A DNA stretch of 64,000 nucleotides from Pelagibacterales bacterium SAG-MED01. GTDB taxonomy: Bacteria; Pseudomonadota; Alphaproteobacteria; Pelagibacterales; Pelagibacteraceae. Shown piece by piece: positions 49,368 through 60,048 of this stretch. The stretch is taken from the NCBI GenBank assembly GCA_014654455.1, contig JACWCY010000007.1, forward strand, positions 1 to 64,000, given 5' to 3'. The notes beneath the pieces are model-generated. The model worked only from the letters and a program-made list of their open reading frames with translations, was not told the DNA's origin and searched no databases. Both the position numbers and the translations under genes were made by a program. Position 1 is the first letter of the stretch. Every line of letters starts with the position of its first letter.

Positions 49368-50367
49368 TCTTAAATTTTTCCTTCAATGTACATACAGCTA
49401 GTGCAAATCTCAAAGATCGGTTCCATTTTAAAACAATTTCATAATTATTAAATACCACATAAGCTGGATTAAGTGTTTCAGCATTAGGTATAATATCTTT
49501 ATCAGGTGTTATAATTGCAACGTTCGAGTTTTGATCTAAATCATTTAGGTAAGTATAATCATTAATATATTTTTTAAAAAATTTTAATTTTTTTTTATTA
49601 TGAATTTTTTTTGCTGAAACATTTAAAAATTTTTTTGGAATTTTTTGATTAAGCTCAATTTTATAAAAACATGGTGAATTTTTATCCCATCCAATACTTT
49701 TAAGGTAATTTGCTGCTGAGGCGTATGCATCTTCAGAATTTTTTAAATCTATATATTTGTCGTTATTGTAATCTATTGCATAATTTTTAATGGTTGATGG
49801 CATAAATTGAAAAAAGCCAAAAGCACCTGCCCATGAACCATATAAAGTTGTGTAATCAATGTGATTATCTTCTATTAATTTTAATAGAGTTATAAGCTCA
49901 TTTGTAAAGAATTCTGATCTTCTTTTATCGTAACTTAAAGTTGCTAATGATGATAATATGTCCATTTTTCCTACATATGTTCCAAAGTTTGTTTCAATAC
50001 CCATCAATGCTAAAAGGAGTTCTTTTTCAATTTCATATTTTTTTTCAACAGAATTTATTAAATCCTTATAATTTATATAAAAATTTATTCCTTTTTTAAG
50101 TTTTTTATTAGATGACCTTTTAGAAATATATGTTTTTGTATCTTCATAAAATTCGGGTTGAAATCTATCGTATTCAATTACTTTTGGCAAAAACCTAACA
50201 TTTGACATAACTAGATTAAAAGTTTGTTCAGAAATATTATTTTGCAATGCTTTAACTTTGAATTTTTTTTTCCAATTATTAAATTCATCATTTTCATTAG
50301 CAAAAACATTGCTCATAAAAATAAAAAAAAACAGTAAAAAAATTTTAATTAGTTTCATAAAGATCAT
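49357..50367 (-). CDS. Lytic murein transglycosylase (MltB family)
   Basis: LLALMGIETNFGTYVGKMDILSSLATLSYDKRRSEFFTNELITLLKL, YGSWAGAFGFFQFMPST. Confidence 0.9.
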   Translation of the reverse strand: MIFMKLIKIFLLFFFIFMSNVFANENDEFNNWKKKFKVKALQNNISEQTFNLVMSNVRFLPKVIEYDRFQPEFYEDTKTYISKRSSNKKLKKGINFYINYKDLINSVEKKYEIEKELLLALMGIETNFGTYVGKMDILSSLATLSYDKRRSEFFTNELITLLKLIEDNHIDYTTLYGSWAGAFGFFQFMPSTIKNYAIDYNNDKYIDLKNSEDAYASAANYLKSIGWDKNSPCFYKIELNQKIPKKFLNVSAKKIHNKKKLKFFKKYINDYTYLNDLDQNSNVAIITPDKDIIPNAETLNPAYVVFNNYEIVLKWNRSLRFALAVCTLKEKFKNEL

Positions 50368-51229
50368 TTAAATATATAATTACAGCAATCCAAATAATAA
50401 TAAAACTTACAAATTTAAGTAAAGAAAAAGCCTCATTATAATAGAAATAACCCAAAACAAACTGTAAAGTAGGTGTAATATAAAAAATCATTCCTGTAGG
50501 ACCTAATCCAATTAATTCAACTCCTCTTACATAAAGAAACAAGGGAATCACTGTCATAGGGCCTGCCAACATCAAAAAAATACTCAATGCTGGGTCCTTA
50601 AAACTAAAATCATTTAGATTCATTTGTGCTATTAAATAAAAAGCAATTAAAGCAAATGGAAATATATATAAGCTTTCTATTAACAATCCTACATCTGTAT
50701 CAATATTAATTTTTTTTCTGATAAGATTGTAAAAAGCCCAACTTAAAGCAACAATTATACCTACCCAAGGTAAACTTTTTAAATTAAAAAACACTAATAT
50801 TACTATAGATATAAAAACCATTAATATTGAAATAGCTCTCGCTTTATTAAGTTTTTCTTTAAAAAAAATATAGCCAAGAAGAACACTAATAATAGGCATA
50901 ATAAAATAACCAAAACTTGCATCTATTATCCTATCTGTTGCTACAGCATAAATCCATACCGCCCAATTAACAAAAATTAAAAAGCCTGAAGCAAATAATC
51001 CAACGAGATTTATTTTATTTGATATAATCTTTAAAAAAATATTCCATTTTGAAAGAATAGAGGTTGTAACAATCAACATCACTGCAGTCCATAAACATCT
51101 ATGAACAACAAGTTCGACATGTCCTATAAATGAAATAGATTTAAAATATAATACTCCTATAAAACCCCACCAAAAAGATCCCAAAGATGTTAATAATATT
51201 CCTTTATTAAATTGATGGTTTATTTTCAT
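50345..51229 (-). CDS. rarD: RarD/EamA family transporter
   Basis: GSFWWGFIGVLYFKSISFIGHVELVVHRCLWTAVML, ATDRIIDASFGYFIMPIISVLLGYIFFKEKLNKARAISI. Confidence 0.87.
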   Translation of the reverse strand: MKINHQFNKGILLTSLGSFWWGFIGVLYFKSISFIGHVELVVHRCLWTAVMLIVTTSILSKWNIFLKIISNKINLVGLFASGFLIFVNWAVWIYAVATDRIIDASFGYFIMPIISVLLGYIFFKEKLNKARAISILMVFISIVILVFFNLKSLPWVGIIVALSWAFYNLIRKKINIDTDVGLLIESLYIFPFALIAFYLIAQMNLNDFSFKDPALSIFLMLAGPMTVIPLFLYVRGVELIGLGPTGMIFYITPTLQFVLGYFYYNEAFSLLKFVSFIIIWIAVIIYLNDLYETN

Positions 51230-51312
51230 ATAAAATTAATTGTTAAAATGATCTAATAGACTATTTTATAGTTGATTAAAATATTTATAATTACTAAAAC
51301 ATTTTAATTTGA

Positions 51313-51924
51313 ATGAGTAAAACTTCTTTTTTATATGAGTCATTAGTTTCGTACAGACATAAAATCTTAAAAATTATACTATTTGAATTATTTTATACAT
51401 TTAAATACTTTAAAAAAAATGAAAAATCGTTTAAGGAACCACATATTCATCCATGTCCCTACTATTTCAACCACAAACTGAGTAAATTTATTAATAAAAA
51501 AAAAATTAAAAATGTAGTTGAGCTAGGATGTGGATTTGGAAGAATTACAAATTTTTTAGCAGATAATACAAATGCAAATATTTTTGGTTATGAATTAGAT
51601 TTGGAGGCATTTGAGTCAGCTAATAAAAATAAGTTCACTAATGTATCAATAATACATAGTGATATATTAAAAGTTAATTATGAGAAAAATAAATTTGATG
51701 CTTATATTTTAAATGATCCTTTTTTTCAACCAACTAAAAAAAATTTAGATATATATAAAAATTTAATAAAAAAAATTTATAAAAGTAAAAAAAATTCTAA
51801 AAAAAAATATTATATATTTGCAATAAATTTTGTTAAAAAAAAAAGAATAGTATTTTCGAAATTTAGATTATTAAAAACAATCACAGCTGGACCTGGAAGA
51901 AATATTAATATTTATTGCAGTTAA
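51313..51924 (+). CDS. Class I SAM-dependent methyltransferase
   Basis: VVELGCGFGRITNFLADNTNANIFGYELDLEAFESANK. Confidence 0.7.
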   Translation: MSKTSFLYESLVSYRHKILKIILFELFYTFKYFKKNEKSFKEPHIHPCPYYFNHKLSKFINKKKIKNVVELGCGFGRITNFLADNTNANIFGYELDLEAFESANKNKFTNVSIIHSDILKVNYEKNKFDAYILNDPFFQPTKKNLDIYKNLIKKIYKSKKNSKKKYYIFAINFVKKKRIVFSKFRLLKTITAGPGRNINIYCS

Positions 51925-51928
51925 TTAT

Positions 51929-52762
51929 TTACTCTAAGATATTTCTCATTTGAGTTGAACCAACTGACAAATCACTTTCAATATCAGAGCTGATAAATTT
52001 CTTATAAAGATCATGATCTAATTTGTGAAGTGTATAGACTGAAGTTTTAGATAAAGGAAATTTAAAACTTTTGTGATGATCAACAGAAGTTCCCAGTTTA
52101 TATTGTGTAAATTTTTTATTAAATTCATCAATTGCCTTAAAAACACCGTTAAAATGTGAAATATAGTTTTCCGGTACATAAACATCATCAAAGTAGCACA
52201 ATACTCGTGGAAGCAAACATTGATCAATTTTTGGGATTTGGTTCAAAAAATTAATTGTTGAAGTGTAGAGGTCAAGATCAAAAAAAATACATGATATATG
52301 GTTAGGTTTGATTTTAGCAAAATCATCAACAGTATCTTTCACATCTCCATAAAAAATTTTACTATTTATTTTTTTAGCTAATGCTTCCTTGTCCATCTTA
52401 TATAAATCAGTTCTCCAAAAAAAAGGTAAATCCTCATTAACATCCTCAGTTTTAGGTAAACCAATCCCAGTATCAAATCCGTATATGTTAATTTGTATAT
52501 CTAAAACTTTTTCAATTTTTTTTTTATATTTCTCTAAAGCAATAATTCCATTTCCACCTGCTACACCTAATTCTAAAACTGAAACTTTATTAATACCAAG
52601 TTTTTTAGCCTCCAAACAAGACTCATAGAGTATACTTTCATAGTGAGGTTTAAATGATTTAAATTTTAAACTTAAATATGCAAGAAGTGCGACTCTTAGT
52701 GGCTTATCATAATGAATTATTCTTTTTATTAACAAAGAGATTTTATAAAAAAACTTGTACAT
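51929..52762 (-). CDS. TylF-like SAM-dependent methyltransferase
   Basis: VLELGVAGGNGIIALE...IYGFDTGIGLP...IFFDLDLYTSTINFLNQI...CYFDDVY. Confidence 0.62.
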   Translation of the reverse strand: MYKFFYKISLLIKRIIHYDKPLRVALLAYLSLKFKSFKPHYESILYESCLEAKKLGINKVSVLELGVAGGNGIIALEKYKKKIEKVLDIQINIYGFDTGIGLPKTEDVNEDLPFFWRTDLYKMDKEALAKKINSKIFYGDVKDTVDDFAKIKPNHISCIFFDLDLYTSTINFLNQIPKIDQCLLPRVLCYFDDVYVPENYISHFNGVFKAIDEFNKKFTQYKLGTSVDHHKSFKFPLSKTSVYTLHKLDHDLYKKFISSDIESDLSVGSTQMRNILE

Positions 52763-52850
52763 AATTAATTAGATAGTCTGAATATATTTATTGATAGTAT
52801 TATTGAAGTTCATATATATATAATTTAACAAGAAATATATATAATATTAA

Positions 52851-53663
52851 ATGAAATTTAGCGACATTGAGATAAAAAAAAAATTAGATTTAGATTACAA
52901 AAGAAACCCTTTTGTAGTGAAGAAATACGCAAAAAATTGGATAGCATCAAAAAAATGGACTTTCAAATATCTTAAGAACATGAAAGGTTCTAATATTCAA
53001 GTAAATACTGTTAAAGGTAACGTAACATCTGGTGAAGGCAAAATAAGTTCTATTAAGTTTAAAGATTATATAGATAAGATAACATCAAAAAGTACTAAAA
53101 CTTATTTATCAACTTTTTATCTTTTTAGATATTTTCCAAATTTAATAAAAGATTTAGACTATTCATATATTAAATCTAAATCATTAGTTTGTCATTTATT
53201 AAGTTGGATCGGTCCTAAAGGATCTATAACTGGATTTCATTGTGATTGGTCGGAAAATATAAATATACAAATAAAAGGTAGTAAAAATTTTTATCTAGTA
53301 TCTCCAAAATATAATGAAAATATGTATATTAGCGATAAGTTTGAAAGAATAAGCTGGACAAGTAAAGTAGATCTTAAACAAATTAAAAAAAATAATTTTC
53401 CTCTTTTTAAAAAAGCTAAAGTAATCAAAGTTAAACTTAATGAGGGTGATTTAATTTATATACCTAGAGGTTGGTGGCATTATGTTGAGTCTTTAAGTCC
53501 ATCTATAGGGATAAGTTTTCATTTTTGGAATTGGTTTGATTTTTTTAGAGACTTATTGTTTGAAACTACTTTAGTTCTCTTGCATGATATAGGTTTATAT
53601 AAAAAAAATAATTGTTCTTGTCATTCAATGGATAAATTTGGAAAAAGATTGAAAAGAGGATAA
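52851..53663 (+). CDS. Cupin/JmjC-like domain hydroxylase
   Basis: GPKGSITGFHCDWSENINIQIKGSKNFYLVSP...LNEGDLIYIPRGWWHYVESLSPSIGISFHFWNW (HxD...H Fe-binding pattern). Confidence 0.82.
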   Translation: MKFSDIEIKKKLDLDYKRNPFVVKKYAKNWIASKKWTFKYLKNMKGSNIQVNTVKGNVTSGEGKISSIKFKDYIDKITSKSTKTYLSTFYLFRYFPNLIKDLDYSYIKSKSLVCHLLSWIGPKGSITGFHCDWSENINIQIKGSKNFYLVSPKYNENMYISDKFERISWTSKVDLKQIKKNNFPLFKKAKVIKVKLNEGDLIYIPRGWWHYVESLSPSIGISFHFWNWFDFFRDLLFETTLVLLHDIGLYKKNNCSCHSMDKFGKRLKRG

Positions 53664-53732
53664 AATTAAGCCTTCTTTAATAAAGTTTTTTTTAGTTGAA
53701 TTTTAATATTATACTTATAAAACCTTGCTCAC

Positions 53733-53822
53733 GGAGAGATGGCTGAGCGGTTGAAAGCACCGGTCTTGAAAACCGGCAAAGGGGCAACTCTTTCCTGGGT
53801 TCGAATCCCAGTCTCTCCGCCA
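53733..53822 (+). tRNA. tRNA-Ser (anticodon UGA)
   Basis: ggagagatggctgagcggttgaaagcaccggtcttgaaaaccggcaaaggggcaactctttcctgggttcgaatcccagtctctccgcca, with long variable arm. Confidence 0.96.
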
Positions 53823-53825
53823 TTT

Positions 53826-54089
53826 TTATTGTTTATATTTATAGTTTTTAAATAAATTACTAATTTCATTATCATCAAATTTATAAATAGTTTCCGAACC
53901 ATTGTAGAATTTATAGAGATTTTCATCATCTATCTCTAAAAATTTTTCTAAACTTAAAAGTTGTGTTGTGTCAAGTTTATCAATAAATTTATTAACAAAT
54001 GAGCTTAGTAACTTATCCATTTCTTTCGTCCCTCTGTATTGAGACCTGTAAATAATTCTTTTTTTTAAATTCTCTATATTGATACTCAT
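53826..54089 (-). CDS. sdhE: SdhE / succinate dehydrogenase assembly factor 2 family
   Basis: LKKRIIYRSQYRGTKEMDKLLSSFVNKFIDKLDTTQLLSLEKFLEIDDENLYKFYNG. Confidence 0.88.
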   Translation of the reverse strand: MSINIENLKKRIIYRSQYRGTKEMDKLLSSFVNKFIDKLDTTQLLSLEKFLEIDDENLYKFYNGSETIYKFDDNEISNLFKNYKYKQ

Positions 54090-54111
54090 AATTAGATTAT
54101 ATAAATATTTT

Positions 54112-56163
54112 ATGTCTAATAAAAACAATTATAATTATTTATTATCAGACTTGACTAAGTTAAAAGGTGTTGGTCCCAAAACTGCTAATTTATTAAAAAA
54201 AAAAAGAATTAACAATATTTTTGACCTATTATGGAAATTGCCTAAATCCTATACTGATAGAAGTGCTTCTTCAAAAATTAAAGATTTAAGAATTGGTGAA
54301 AATCAAACAGTAACAATTGTGCCTTATAAATATAATTTTCCAAGAATAAGAAATTTACCTAATAAGGTTTTTTGCAAAGATGAGACGGGAAACTTAGATT
54401 GTATTTTTTTTAATAGTTATGAGGGTTATGTTAAAAAAATCTTACCTATTGGAAAAGAGATTACAATTAGTGGTAAAGTTAGTTATTTTGGAAATAAATA
54501 TCAAATTACAAACCCAAAATATATATCAGAAGACTCCACTATAATAAAAACAAAACATAATCAATATTCTTTAACAGAAGGCATAACTGAAAAAATATAC
54601 AATAATATTATAAAACAAATAATTAAAGACCTACCCAACTTGAAAGAATGGCACAGTAAAAAAATATTAGAAAAATTTGATAACGTATCATGGAATGAGG
54701 CAATAAATGAGCTGCATAAACCAGAAAATATTGGAAAGTTTAAATCTTCTTTTTACAAAAGATTAGCTTTTGATGAAATTTTTTCTTCATTTTTAGTTCA
54801 TTCAGAAATTAGAAAAAAAATCAAAAAAATAAAAAAAATAGAAAAAACAATCAACTTAAAAGAACAAAATAATTTAATTTCAAAATTAGAATTCGATTTA
54901 ACAAAAGATCAAAAAAAAACATTACTAGAAATTAATAAAGATTTGGAGTCTAGCACAAAAATGTTTAGACTTTTACAGGGTGATGTTGGAAGTGGAAAAA
55001 CAATTGTTGCTTTAATTGCAGCATTAAATGTAATAAATTCTGACTTTCAAGTAGCTGTAATGACACCAACAGAAATTTTAGCAAGACAACATTTCTCTTT
55101 AGCAAAAAAAATATTTAAATCTTCAATAAATATTAAACTTTTATCCAGCAAATCTGAATATAAAGAAAAAAAAGAAATTATTAATGATTTATCTAACAAA
55201 AAAATAAATTTAGTATTCGGAACGCATGCTATTTTTCAGAATAAAATAAAATTTAAAAAATTAGGATTAATTATTATTGATGAACAACATAAATTTGGAG
55301 TAAATCAAAGAAAAAAGCTTTCAGATAAAGGTGGTGATAATTGTGATATACTATTAATGTCAGCAACACCCATTCCAAGAACTTTAACTATGACAATTTA
55401 TGGTGATATGGATCTATCTATAATAAAAGAAAAACCTAAATTACGAAAAAATGTAACAACCTATTCAAAATTAGAAACTAAAATTGACGAAATTTTAAGA
55501 TTTATCAAAAAAGAAATTAATTTTGGCAATCAGGTTTTTTGGGTATGTCCACTTATTGATGAGTCAAAAAAAATTGATCATTCTTCAGCAATCAAAAAAT
55601 TTGAATATTTAAATAAAATTTTTCCTAATCAAGTTGCGTTACTTCATGGTAAGACTGAACAAGATGAAAAAGAAACAATTCTTGGTAAATTTTTAAATAA
55701 AAGATATAAAATATTAGTTTCTACTACAATTATTGAAGTAGGAATAGATTTTCCAAATGCAAATGTCATAATAATAGAAAATGCTAATAAATTTGGATTA
55801 TCCCAGTTACATCAATTAAGAGGAAGAGTTGGTAGAGGAAATAAACAGTCTACATGCATACTTATGTTTAAATCATCGCTTACCGAAAACGCAAAAAAAA
55901 GACTTAATATTTTAAAAAATTCAAATGATGGTTTTAAAATTTCGGAGGAAGACATGAAATTAAGAGGTTTTGGGGATATATTAGGATTTAAGCAAAGTGG
56001 TTTAAAAACATTTAAACTTGCAGACCCAATTCATAATAGTGATCTATTTATTCTTGCAGAAAAAGAAATTAAACGTATTGAAAAAGAAGATGAAAATATT
56101 GGTAAATTTAAAACATTGATGAAATTATATGATCAAGCAGATATAATAAATGACATTGTTTAG
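54112..56163 (+). CDS. recG: ATP-dependent DNA helicase RecG
   Basis: LTKLKGVGPKTANLLKKKRI, LLQGDVGSGKTIVALIAAL, DEQHKFGVNQR, QLRGRVGRGNKQSTC. Start reset from 54079 to 54112. Confidence 0.96.
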   Translation: MSNKNNYNYLLSDLTKLKGVGPKTANLLKKKRINNIFDLLWKLPKSYTDRSASSKIKDLRIGENQTVTIVPYKYNFPRIRNLPNKVFCKDETGNLDCIFFNSYEGYVKKILPIGKEITISGKVSYFGNKYQITNPKYISEDSTIIKTKHNQYSLTEGITEKIYNNIIKQIIKDLPNLKEWHSKKILEKFDNVSWNEAINELHKPENIGKFKSSFYKRLAFDEIFSSFLVHSEIRKKIKKIKKIEKTINLKEQNNLISKLEFDLTKDQKKTLLEINKDLESSTKMFRLLQGDVGSGKTIVALIAALNVINSDFQVAVMTPTEILARQHFSLAKKIFKSSINIKLLSSKSEYKEKKEIINDLSNKKINLVFGTHAIFQNKIKFKKLGLIIIDEQHKFGVNQRKKLSDKGGDNCDILLMSATPIPRTLTMTIYGDMDLSIIKEKPKLRKNVTTYSKLETKIDEILRFIKKEINFGNQVFWVCPLIDESKKIDHSSAIKKFEYLNKIFPNQVALLHGKTEQDEKETILGKFLNKRYKILVSTTIIEVGIDFPNANVIIIENANKFGLSQLHQLRGRVGRGNKQSTCILMFKSSLTENAKKRLNILKNSNDGFKISEEDMKLRGFGDILGFKQSGLKTFKLADPIHNSDLFILAEKEIKRIEKEDENIGKFKTLMKLYDQADIINDIV

Positions 56164-56166
56164 TTT

Positions 56167-56775
56167 TTACGACGAAGTCCCAGCTGAAACTATAAACTTA
56201 GAAGCTTCTTCAAAAGTCATATTTAAATAAATAACATCATCAATTGGAAACATTAATAAAAAACCACTAGTAGGGTTTGGTGTTGTTGGAACAAATACAT
56301 TGATTAGTGTTTGATTTGTTTTTTTGGCCATTTGGCCAGTATTTTCTTTAGTTGCAAATCCAACTGCCCATACTCCTTTTCTTGGATACTCAACTAATAC
56401 AACACTTTTTTTGTTATTATCTTTATTTGAAAACGACTCAGTCATTTGTAAAATTGCAGAATATATAGTTCTTAAAAAAGGTATTCTTTTGAATAAATCA
56501 TCAATTAATTTTAAAATTTTTTTACCTAAAAATGATAAAGACAAACCACCTACAATTGTAATAAAAATAACTGATATTAAAATTTCAATTCCAGGGATTG
56601 CATATGGTAAGTAATTATTCGGATTTATATTTTCTGGAATAATTTTAGAAGATATTCCAATTATAAATTTAGTTAAATATAGTGTAAAACCTATAGGTAT
56701 TAAAACAAATACTCCAGTAATGAAGTAATTCCTTAAAATAAGTGTAAATGATTTTTTTTTTTTAATTTTTGTCAT
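56167..56775 (-). CDS. DUF502 family membrane protein
   Basis: LRNYFITGVFVLIPIGFTLYLTKF, RIPFLRTIYSAILQM, FVPTTPNPTSGFLLMFP. Confidence 0.87.
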   Translation of the reverse strand: MTKIKKKKSFTLILRNYFITGVFVLIPIGFTLYLTKFIIGISSKIIPENINPNNYLPYAIPGIEILISVIFITIVGGLSLSFLGKKILKLIDDLFKRIPFLRTIYSAILQMTESFSNKDNNKKSVVLVEYPRKGVWAVGFATKENTGQMAKKTNQTLINVFVPTTPNPTSGFLLMFPIDDVIYLNMTFEEASKFIVSAGTSS

Positions 56776-56887
56776 TAATTCAATTAAAACTTGAGTATAT
56801 TACAAAAGAAATAGATACTATGAAAAGGAATAATAATATTTTATTATTTAGATTCATTAGTTATTATAATATCAATGTTAGAGCAAA

Positions 56888-57715
56888 ATGAATAGAAGAA
56901 AATTTTTATCCTATATGGGTTGTGGATGTTGTGGAATTATTCTCAATTCCTGTTCTACAGCGCCTATTACAGAAAGAAGACAGCTTAAAATTATACCAGA
57001 AGCAAAATTAAATGCACAAGCGGCACAAATTTACGAAAAAATAAAAGAAAAAGAAAAGATGAGTGACGACTCAAAAACGTTAAATCAAATTAAAGAAATT
57101 GGAAAAAAAATGGAAAACTCAATTGGTGAGTATTTTTATCAATCTAAGATTAGTGATCCAACTGTTAATTTTGATTGGGAATATATATTAATAGATAATA
57201 AAAAAGTTAAAAATGCATGGTGTATGCCAGGAGGTAAAATTGCAGTCTACACAGGTATTTTAGATGTAACAAAAAATACAAATGGATTAGCTGCAGTAAT
57301 GGGTCATGAAATTGCCCATGCTGTTGCAAAACATTCTGTAGAAAGAGCTAGTAGAGGCATGCTGTTAAATACTGGTACTCAATTAATAGATATTTTTACT
57401 GGAGGTAAACTATCTCAAGTTAATAGAGTCTCTGGAATGAACACTGTTGGATTATTATCACAGCTAGGAATTATGAATCCATTTAACAGAAAACAAGAAA
57501 GTGAAGCTGATTATCTTGGAATGATTTTTTCATCTTTATCAGGTTACGATATTAGAGAAACTGTAAAGATTTGGGAAAGAATGAAAGAGTTTAATAAAGG
57601 AAAAGCTCCGCCAGAGTTTATGAGTACACATCCGTCAGCTGATAATAGAATTAAAAATATTAATAAATGGACAAATGAGATAATTTTAGATTATCCACCA
57701 ATAAAAGTATCCTAA
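56888..57715 (+). CDS. M48-family metalloprotease, probable lipoprotein
   Basis: Lipoprotein-like N-terminus, NAWCMPGGKIAVYTGIL, VMGHEIAHAVAKHSVER (HExxH), ESEADYLGM, STHPSADNRI. Confidence 0.92.
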   Translation: MNRRKFLSYMGCGCCGIILNSCSTAPITERRQLKIIPEAKLNAQAAQIYEKIKEKEKMSDDSKTLNQIKEIGKKMENSIGEYFYQSKISDPTVNFDWEYILIDNKKVKNAWCMPGGKIAVYTGILDVTKNTNGLAAVMGHEIAHAVAKHSVERASRGMLLNTGTQLIDIFTGGKLSQVNRVSGMNTVGLLSQLGIMNPFNRKQESEADYLGMIFSSLSGYDIRETVKIWERMKEFNKGKAPPEFMSTHPSADNRIKNINKWTNEIILDYPPIKVS

Positions 57716-57720
57716 AATAA

Positions 57721-57796
<76 letters not shown>

Positions 57797-57881
57797 ACAA
57801 ATATTCAATAAGAATAACTTGTTATATACAGATTTATTAAAATAATTCAAATGTCAATTTTAACTTTAAAATAAATATCTC

Positions 57882-58994
57882 TTACAACTTATCTATGTAT
57901 TTATCATGAAATTCATTGAAACTTCCAAGTTTAATATTTTCACGAATTGCAGACATTAATTCTTGATAAAAATTAATATTATGAAGAGTTAAAAGCATAG
58001 ATCCCAAGATTTCATTGGTATTAAATAAGTGATTTAAATAATTTTTTGAATATTTATTTAAATTCAAGTTTGTACATTTAGAATCTAAGGGTGAGTTATC
58101 ATTTTGATATTTTCTATTCTTAATATTAATTCTTCCCTCCCAGGTAAAAGCCAAACCAGTTCTGCCTGATCTTGTAGGCAAAACACAATCAAACATATCT
58201 ATACCTCTCTTTACAGCACCCAAAATATCTGAAGGAGTTCCAACTCCCATTAAATAGTGAGGCTTTTCGTTTGGTAGAAATTCTTTGATGTTGTCAAGAA
58301 CAGAAAACATTTCCTCTTGAGTTTCTCCAACAGCTAAACCACCCATAGCATACCCGTCAAAACCAATCTTAATTAATTCATTTAAAGATGTAATTCTAAG
58401 ATCCTTAAATAATCCTCCTTGAATAATTCCAAAAAGTGCCTTATGTGGATTATTTCCAAAAGCTTTTTTAGATCTTTCAGCCCAATATAATGATAAATTC
58501 ATTGATTTTTTTATTAAGTCATAATCTTCTGATTTTTTAGGACACTCATCCATAATCATTAAAATATCAGAATTTAAACCAAGTTGAATTTTTATACTTT
58601 CTTCGGGACTTAAAAAAAATTTTTTACCATCAACATGAGAGTTGAAAATGGCACCCTTTTCTTTATCAATTTTATTTAATTTAGATAACGACATAACTTG
58701 AAATCCGCCTGAGTCAGTTAAAATTGGTAAATCACAGTTCATAAATTTATGTAAACCCCCTGAAGACTCAATTCTTTCTACGCCAGGTCTAATCATTAAA
58801 TGATAAGTGTTTCCCAATATGATTTCTGAACCAGTTTTTTTTATATCATCGATTGTACAAGCTTTTACTGTTGCTTGTGTACCGACTGGCATGAAAGCAG
58901 GTGTTTTAATATTGCCCCTGTGAGTTTCTATTAGTCCGCACCTAGCATATTCACTTGTATGTAAAACTTTAAAGGCAAAATCTTTCAATGCCAT
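57882..58994 (-). CDS. tgt: tRNA-guanine transglycosylase
   Basis: RRGNIKTPAFMPVGTQATVKA-type start, ILGNTYHLMIRPG, LTDSGGFQVMSL, DCVLPTRSGRTGLAFTWEG. Confidence 0.95.
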   Translation of the reverse strand: MALKDFAFKVLHTSEYARCGLIETHRGNIKTPAFMPVGTQATVKACTIDDIKKTGSEIILGNTYHLMIRPGVERIESSGGLHKFMNCDLPILTDSGGFQVMSLSKLNKIDKEKGAIFNSHVDGKKFFLSPEESIKIQLGLNSDILMIMDECPKKSEDYDLIKKSMNLSLYWAERSKKAFGNNPHKALFGIIQGGLFKDLRITSLNELIKIGFDGYAMGGLAVGETQEEMFSVLDNIKEFLPNEKPHYLMGVGTPSDILGAVKRGIDMFDCVLPTRSGRTGLAFTWEGRINIKNRKYQNDNSPLDSKCTNLNLNKYSKNYLNHLFNTNEILGSMLLTLHNINFYQELMSAIRENIKLGSFNEFHDKYIDKL

Positions 58995-59000
58995 TAAAAT

Positions 59001-59561
59001 TTACAAGGATTTAAAGCTTATTATTTTATCAGGATCTGAAACTGAACCATTGTTACTTTCATCACCTCTTTTTATTTTATCGACATATTCCATACCTTCG
59101 AGAACTTTTCCAAACACTGTATATTGTCTATCTAAAAATGGAGAAGCTTTAAAACAAATAAAAAATTGACTATTTGCACTGTTAGGATCTGATGATCTAG
59201 CCATTGATAAAGTTCCTCTATCATGTGGTAAGCTATTAAATTCTTGATTTAAATCAGGTAAATCTGAACCACCCATACCAGCTCTCTTTAAATCAAAATT
59301 TGCTGATTGAGAATTACCAAACTTAACATCTCCTGTTTGTGCCATAAACCCATCTATAACTCGATGAAAAACTACATTATCATATTTTCCAGAATTAGCT
59401 AATTCTTTAATTCTATTCACATGGTTTGGTGCAACATCCTCAAATAATTCAATTTTTACATCCCCATCTTTTAACTTTAAAATCATTATATTCTCCTCTG
59501 ATATTGATTGGTTGGTTGTTATAAAAAAGAAAACTAATAAACTAATAAAAATTTTATTCAT
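59001..59561 (-). CDS. Cyclophilin-type peptidyl-prolyl cis-trans isomerase, with signal peptide
   Basis: VVFHRVIDGFMAQTGD, GTLSMARSSDPNSANSQFFICF, YTVFGKVLEGMEYVDKIKRG. Confidence 0.94.
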   Translation of the reverse strand: MNKIFISLLVFFFITTNQSISEENIMILKLKDGDVKIELFEDVAPNHVNRIKELANSGKYDNVVFHRVIDGFMAQTGDVKFGNSQSANFDLKRAGMGGSDLPDLNQEFNSLPHDRGTLSMARSSDPNSANSQFFICFKASPFLDRQYTVFGKVLEGMEYVDKIKRGDESNNGSVSDPDKIISFKSL

Positions 59562-60048
59562 ATTTTTTTTTTAATAATTTTATAGTACTTTTTGTAGTAA
59601 ATCTTTTAATGTCACCTTTTAATTTTACAATTTCTTTAACGAATTTAGATGAAATTATTTGATTTTCTACATCTGACATTAAAAATAAAGTTTCAATATT
59701 ATTATTCAATTTTCTGTTCATGCCTGCTAATTGAAATTCATACTCGAAGTCAGAAACAGCTCTCAAACCTCTAAGAATAATATTTGATTTATATTTTTTA
59801 CATAAATCTGTAGTTAGAGATGTAAATGAAACTATAAGAATTTTTTTTTTGTTTAGCTTTAAATCTGAAAATAAAGCATTTTTTACTATTTCAATTCTTT
59901 CATCTGAGTTGAAAAGGTAATTTTTATTATCAACATCTGAAACAGCCACAACAATTTTATCGAATAATTTAAGACCTTTTTTAATTACATCAATATGTCC
60001 AAATGTGATTGGATCAAATGTACCTGGATAAATAGCAACTTTATTCAT
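59554..60048 (-). CDS. coaD: Phosphopantetheine adenylyltransferase
   Basis: VAIYPGTFDPITFGHIDVIKKGLKLFDKIVVAV, LRGLRAVSDFEYEFQLAGMNRKL. Confidence 0.96.
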   Translation of the reverse strand: MNKVAIYPGTFDPITFGHIDVIKKGLKLFDKIVVAVSDVDNKNYLFNSDERIEIVKNALFSDLKLNKKKILIVSFTSLTTDLCKKYKSNIILRGLRAVSDFEYEFQLAGMNRKLNNNIETLFLMSDVENQIISSKFVKEIVKLKGDIKRFTTKSTIKLLKKKYE

